Origin: Magicicada septendecula
Taxonomy: Eukaryota > Arthropoda > Insecta > Hemiptera > Cicadidae
Direction of reading: 5' to 3'
DNA: 64,000 nucleotides
Assembly (NCBI GenBank): GCA_034769895.1
Contig: CM068367.1
Coordinates: 91,226,399 to 91,290,398, forward strand
Numbering within the stretch: the first letter of the stretch is position 1; each line of letters starts with the position of its first letter. The translations under genes and the position numbers were made by a program. Positions 60,166 through 64,000 of the stretch are shown here, in pieces. The notes below the pieces were generated by a model, which worked only from the letters and a program-made list of their open reading frames with translations, ran no database searches and was not told the DNA's origin.

Positions 60166-63100
60166 ATATCTACCTTATCTCTCTATTTAATATAAGGGTG
60201 TTGATGTGAGTGAAAATTATGTAGGTAGGGTGTTATTCGAAAATTCTGCTCAAGCCTATTCTGCTTTGAAGAGAATGAGAGAAATTTTGTATGGAATTCT
60301 CCTCTCTTTAATACCTGAGAAGTCCGTGAATAGCACTGTGGTTCCCAGACAATGGAATTTTGTAGGTTAACCCACCGCGTACGGTGATTATTGGTTATAC
60401 TCTCTATCTATCTTATTTCTTATTCACATTCCATTAAATCATACATAAATGAGAAGATATTGAAATTCTGAAATGATTCTTTATTGGTTTTTAATATTTA
60501 ATATCCAACAAGATTATTCTCTTACTTTAGATACGAAAAGGCTATAAGTCAGAATTAATCGATTATCGATCAGTACAAGGTTTTATATTAAATTCAGTTA
60601 TGGTTTTTATAATTCTTTTAAATACAGGGCGTGAAGGTGCTTTCAACTGTTGGGAAGATCAGAAAATACATAAATAGGAATACAAGGTATTACAGTATCG
60701 AGTTATATTTTATTAACTAATATTTAAATAATTGTTGCTTTACCGTCCGCTGGACATCGCAGCTCGATGAGGCTGTGTACGGCTAACCTCTATTAGTGTT
60801 TGGTCAGTAGCTAAAGCAGATGAAATGATCTTCGTCCGTATTGTCTCCAAAGTTGTAATAAATATGGAATTCTTGGTCCTTGGTTGATGCAGAAATACCG
60901 CTCCTTTTGTTCACCATTGTCCAATTTTGTGGTTACGTGCTTCGACGAACTTCGAATCCAAATACGTTTTTCTATTGGATTGTGTAAACCGCCAGTTCCA
61001 ATGTAATTGAGTGGTTATTTTAGTTTCGTTTGTTTTAGAGGATTATATCTTTATGCAGGTAGTTATTTCTCTGGTTTTATTACTTCGTTAATTTAACATT
61101 CTGTTCATGATCCGGAATTGGGCAATCCGAGTTCTTCCTTTAATTTTAGTTACTTAGTATATCGTTTTATATTATCCAATTATACAATATGGTTAACTGT
61201 TATTTGTCCAAAATATTGCAATTTATTATTCATTTATTGTAGCTTTTTTCTGTACTCGGTATTTTAAATTAAATTAGTTTTTTATTGAGCATCTCTCTTA
61301 GTTAAACTCTCCTCGTTCATGTCAAAAAATTCAATAATCAAATCAACAAATTCTCTCTATTTTGTCGTCCATAGCAACCCTCTTTTTTATTCTTATTCGA
61401 TATTGTGTTATATTATAATCATTTCATACAATCTTCTTCCACTCATCAAAATAATTCCTTTCGAAACTTCCATTATATCCGAATATAATCTTATTTATAG
61501 CTTGTTTACTAATTCATTCATATTTTGCCGTTTTTTCACTCTTAGTCTGTTTATTTTAATAAATATTATTTTTCCGTTACCAAACATTATCCGTTCGGTA
61601 TCATTGCACTATGGCATTACCATAATTTGTTTAGTTTGAGTTTGTTTATTATTTATTATTAATTATTATTAATTTTTACTAACTCATTAGATTGTATTTA
61701 GTATTTGTTACTAATTTCTTTACCTAAATTTCTGATCTGATTTATTATATAAGGTTATTGGCTGTTAGGCCTATTATTATACCTTAATCTACTTCTGAAT
61801 TTAACTCGTTACTATCTGTAATATTATAGAACCTTTTATCTTTTTATGATATGGTGGTATTAAAATCCTTTGGTACATTGTTAACAATTATAGCCTTTTT
61901 ATCCAAGTTTACAATTATAATCAACTTTTTATCTACGTACGTGTATACAAATAATTATCTTTATAATATCTAACAACAACTTTATCTTGATCTATAGATA
62001 ACACATAAACATGAAATTAATTAATACTCAGTAACTGAGTTCACCCACAGTTCTTCAACAGTAAATCAATAATACATATTACTTAATTACCTGATATTCT
62101 ATCAACAGGAAAACTTTCACATGATAACACAAAATACAACATCACGGTCATGATAACAACATAACATCATACAATTCATAACAAGTATTTTTGAGTAACT
62201 TAGGTCGTACACTATTTACTCATTCTTATTATTTTAAAAAACATCAATTATTCTGAAATAGTCAACATTAGTTTTTCTTTTTACAATATATGTCAATGTC
62301 TGTTATTTACCTCTCACTGAACCTTGAGGTTTATTACTATTATCATTATTACATGCTTATCTTTTATTATTATTATTACCTTGCATTCTTATTACTTTTA
62401 AACAATTATGGGTTTATTTTCTGACCTTTTTATAAGTGTGGAAAATTAAAATATTTTCTTCCCTATTCTAATTTTAATATTTTATTTATGTAACGTCGAG
62501 GGCCGCATTTCTGTTACGTTATAATATTTACTGATCCGCATAAGCTTGCTAATTGTTTTGAACTGGTAGCTGTGCAGAGTTACAAAATAATTACTGCCAC
62601 TCCATCAGTATTGTATGTGGTAACTGAAAAGATAGACTACCAGCAATCAGTCCCACACTACCTTTGTCTATCACTTACTGTTTCTTCACAACAAAACTTG
62701 AACGCTTCTGATATTCTTGCTATAAATCAATTAAATTTCAACTTTTTTTCTATTTGTATCGCCCATCTGAGGAACACATGCCAATCAGTTCTTTATTCCT
62801 TGTTCTTTTCTTTTTCTCCAATATTCTTTCATCTTTACACTATGTCTCTTCTGCCTGTCTTCAGTCCACTTTGAACCTGCGTCTTTCTCTCTCCCACCCT
62901 GGACTCCTTCCATTTTTAACACTTTTGCCCCCAAACTTCCCTTTTTATATTAATATAAAAAATAAAAAATAATAAACTTCCCTGCATTTACATTATTTTT
63001 TCTAAATCCTTTTTGACTTCTTTAATCCAACTTGATGTTGCCTTTTTCCCCACAGATATTTGAAGTTCTGTTTTGTTAATCTATGGTCGTCCATTCTATA

Positions 63101-63178
63101 TAAATGTCCAAAGAATTAAATTTCAACTTTATTTATTAAGTTTACTATAAATACTCATATCTTCTTCTTTCACTGGCA
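60166..63178. other. No gene seen; possibly the interrupted 5' part of the diverged gag element
   Basis: AT-rich, with ORFs of at most ~106 codons made of low-complexity hydrophobic sequence (61319-61639) or a pyrimidine-rich strand (62572-62874), which I do not accept as genes. The Gypsy insertion separates this stretch from 53706-54030, so it may contain the upstream LTR of the diverged Gag element, but I cannot align it to the array LTR by eye. Confidence 0.4.
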
Positions 63179-63310
63179 TTACAGCTCCTGGTAGGTATTG
63201 GTCTCAGCAATAATCCTCCTCCACTCCCCTCTATCATTCGCCAATCCTTTCCAGACTCATAGCAAGGTCTTGAGTGATGTCATCTATCCATCTTTTCTTT
63301 GGCCAATCCT
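63179..63310 (-). pseudogene. Non-LTR retrotransposon ORF2 C-terminal remnant
   Basis: One minus-strand frame reads PKKRWIDDITQDLAMSLERI and then two stops; a neighbouring frame reads WRRIIAETNTYQEL followed by TAA at 63179. This matches the RP.KRWIDDI ... WR..I...NTY ending of insect LINE-type RT proteins (recalled family pattern). At least one frameshift separates the pieces. It may be the same family as the fragments at 48.7-50.1 kb. Confidence 0.6.
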
Positions 63311-64000
63311 CCTTGAATAAATAGTAATACTCGTAGTTTGAAAAGAAATCTCGTTTACAGTTTTTGACATTTTTGCTATTTATATTAAGTTTTTATGTTA
63401 TATCAATGAAAATTCTTCTTTTCAGCAAGTTGCTGCTGTTATGTGGTCATTATTACATGCCATGACTTTCGATTATTTAAAGTATATATGCAACTTATAA
63501 AATAGCCTATTGCCACTTATATAACATTTAACAATATGTTTTTTAATAAAATAATATGAATGTAACCAATGCACAAATACATGTACAAATAAATGTGAGT
63601 AGCACAAATACTTTTATCGTCACAATATGCTTCAGAAATGACTATGTTTAATTGGGAAATGACACTTTTGCTGCAACTACGTACAAGACTGTTCAGCATA
63701 CTGTATGTGCAGAATCAATGAAAATTTTGTTAAACTTGCATCAATGTGTTTGTGTTTGTAGATGTGTATCTCAAGCTCATTGTTCAAAAACGATTGTCAG
63801 GCTTACACACATCTCAAGTACATGTTAATACAATATAAATAACATTACAATATATATATATATAACAGCAAGGCTATGTTAAAAAAGTGTTAGAATCGGG
63901 AAAACCATGTAATTAATGGTTTGGATGTTCTGTTTTTGTTAGTGGCCACTTTCTCATTTACACATTATCACTGCGTTTTTAAATATTCTTCAAATTAAAA
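63311..64000. other. No gene seen
   Basis: AT-rich sequence with a short TA run near 63850 and no convincing ORF or repeat. Confidence 0.4.

Noticed and set aside
61319-61639. 106-codon ORF
   Set aside because: Ser/Ile/Phe/Leu low-complexity product from T-rich DNA, with no motif or context.
62485-62520. TGTAACGTCGAGGG and TGTTACGTTATAA as ends of the diverged Gag element's LTR
   Set aside because: They resemble LTR-end motifs, but orientation and spacing to the gag do not fit clearly and no duplicate supports them.
62572-62874. 100-codon ORF in a pyrimidine-rich stretch
   Set aside because: Composition follows the strand bias; no recognisable domain, homologue or second copy.

Overview
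The window looks like AT-rich, transposon-dense intergenic DNA from an arthropod, most likely an insect. That call rests on the element types: Penelope-like, Mag-type Gypsy, insect-style non-LTR retrotransposon fragments and long-LTR Gag elements. It is inference, and no species can be named. I see no convincing host gene, rRNA, tRNA or CRISPR array. Nearly everything recognisable is a retroelement, and several are nested in one another.

Region 1 (1-44906) is a head-to-tail array with a period of 6898-6908 bp: a partial copy entering from the left, five complete units and a closing repeat. I read it as LTR-internal-LTR-internal...-LTR, with each LTR shared by two neighbours. The LTR is unusually long (3.02 kb) and bounded by TGTAAC...GTTACA. 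The internal region is 3.88 kb and has a primer-binding-like site, one 779-codon Gag-like ORF (acidic N-terminus, long coiled coil, capsid-like domain, Asn-rich tail, no zinc knuckle) and about 1.5 kb of non-coding 3' sequence. No polymerase is present, so the family should be non-autonomous. Three of the six gag copies are open (1, 4, 6), two share one frameshift (2, 3) and one has a nonsense codon (5). The array ends exactly at the predicted LTR terminus at 44906. The last LTR carries a 982-bp, 5'-truncated Penelope-like (GIY-YIG) insertion with an 11-bp target duplication.

Region 2 (44907-51730) is array flank. It holds an unassigned 203-codon ORF, a near-perfect hairpin with a UUCG loop, a decayed non-LTR retrotransposon interrupted by a second Penelope-like fragment, a 108-bp-arm palindrome and a CA/CG microsatellite.

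Region 3 (51733-54030, minus strand) holds a diverged, frameshifted relative of the array's Gag. It is cut at its 3' end by a third Penelope-like fragment. Upstream of its start is a 52-53-bp repeated module that resembles the duplicated LTR-end/primer-site module of the array family.

Region 4 (54031-60165, minus strand) is a structurally complete Gypsy/Ty3 element with 576/584-bp LTRs, an ATAT target duplication, PBS, PPT, gag with CCHC knuckle, a GGGAAAC slippery heptamer at the gag-pol junction, and protease, RT, RNase H and integrase. Its coding region is broken by many stops and frameshifts although its LTRs are nearly identical. It sits in the leader or LTR of the region 3 element.

Region 5 (60166-64000) is AT-rich DNA without a credible gene, apart from a non-LTR retrotransposon C-terminal remnant near 63.2 kb on the minus strand.
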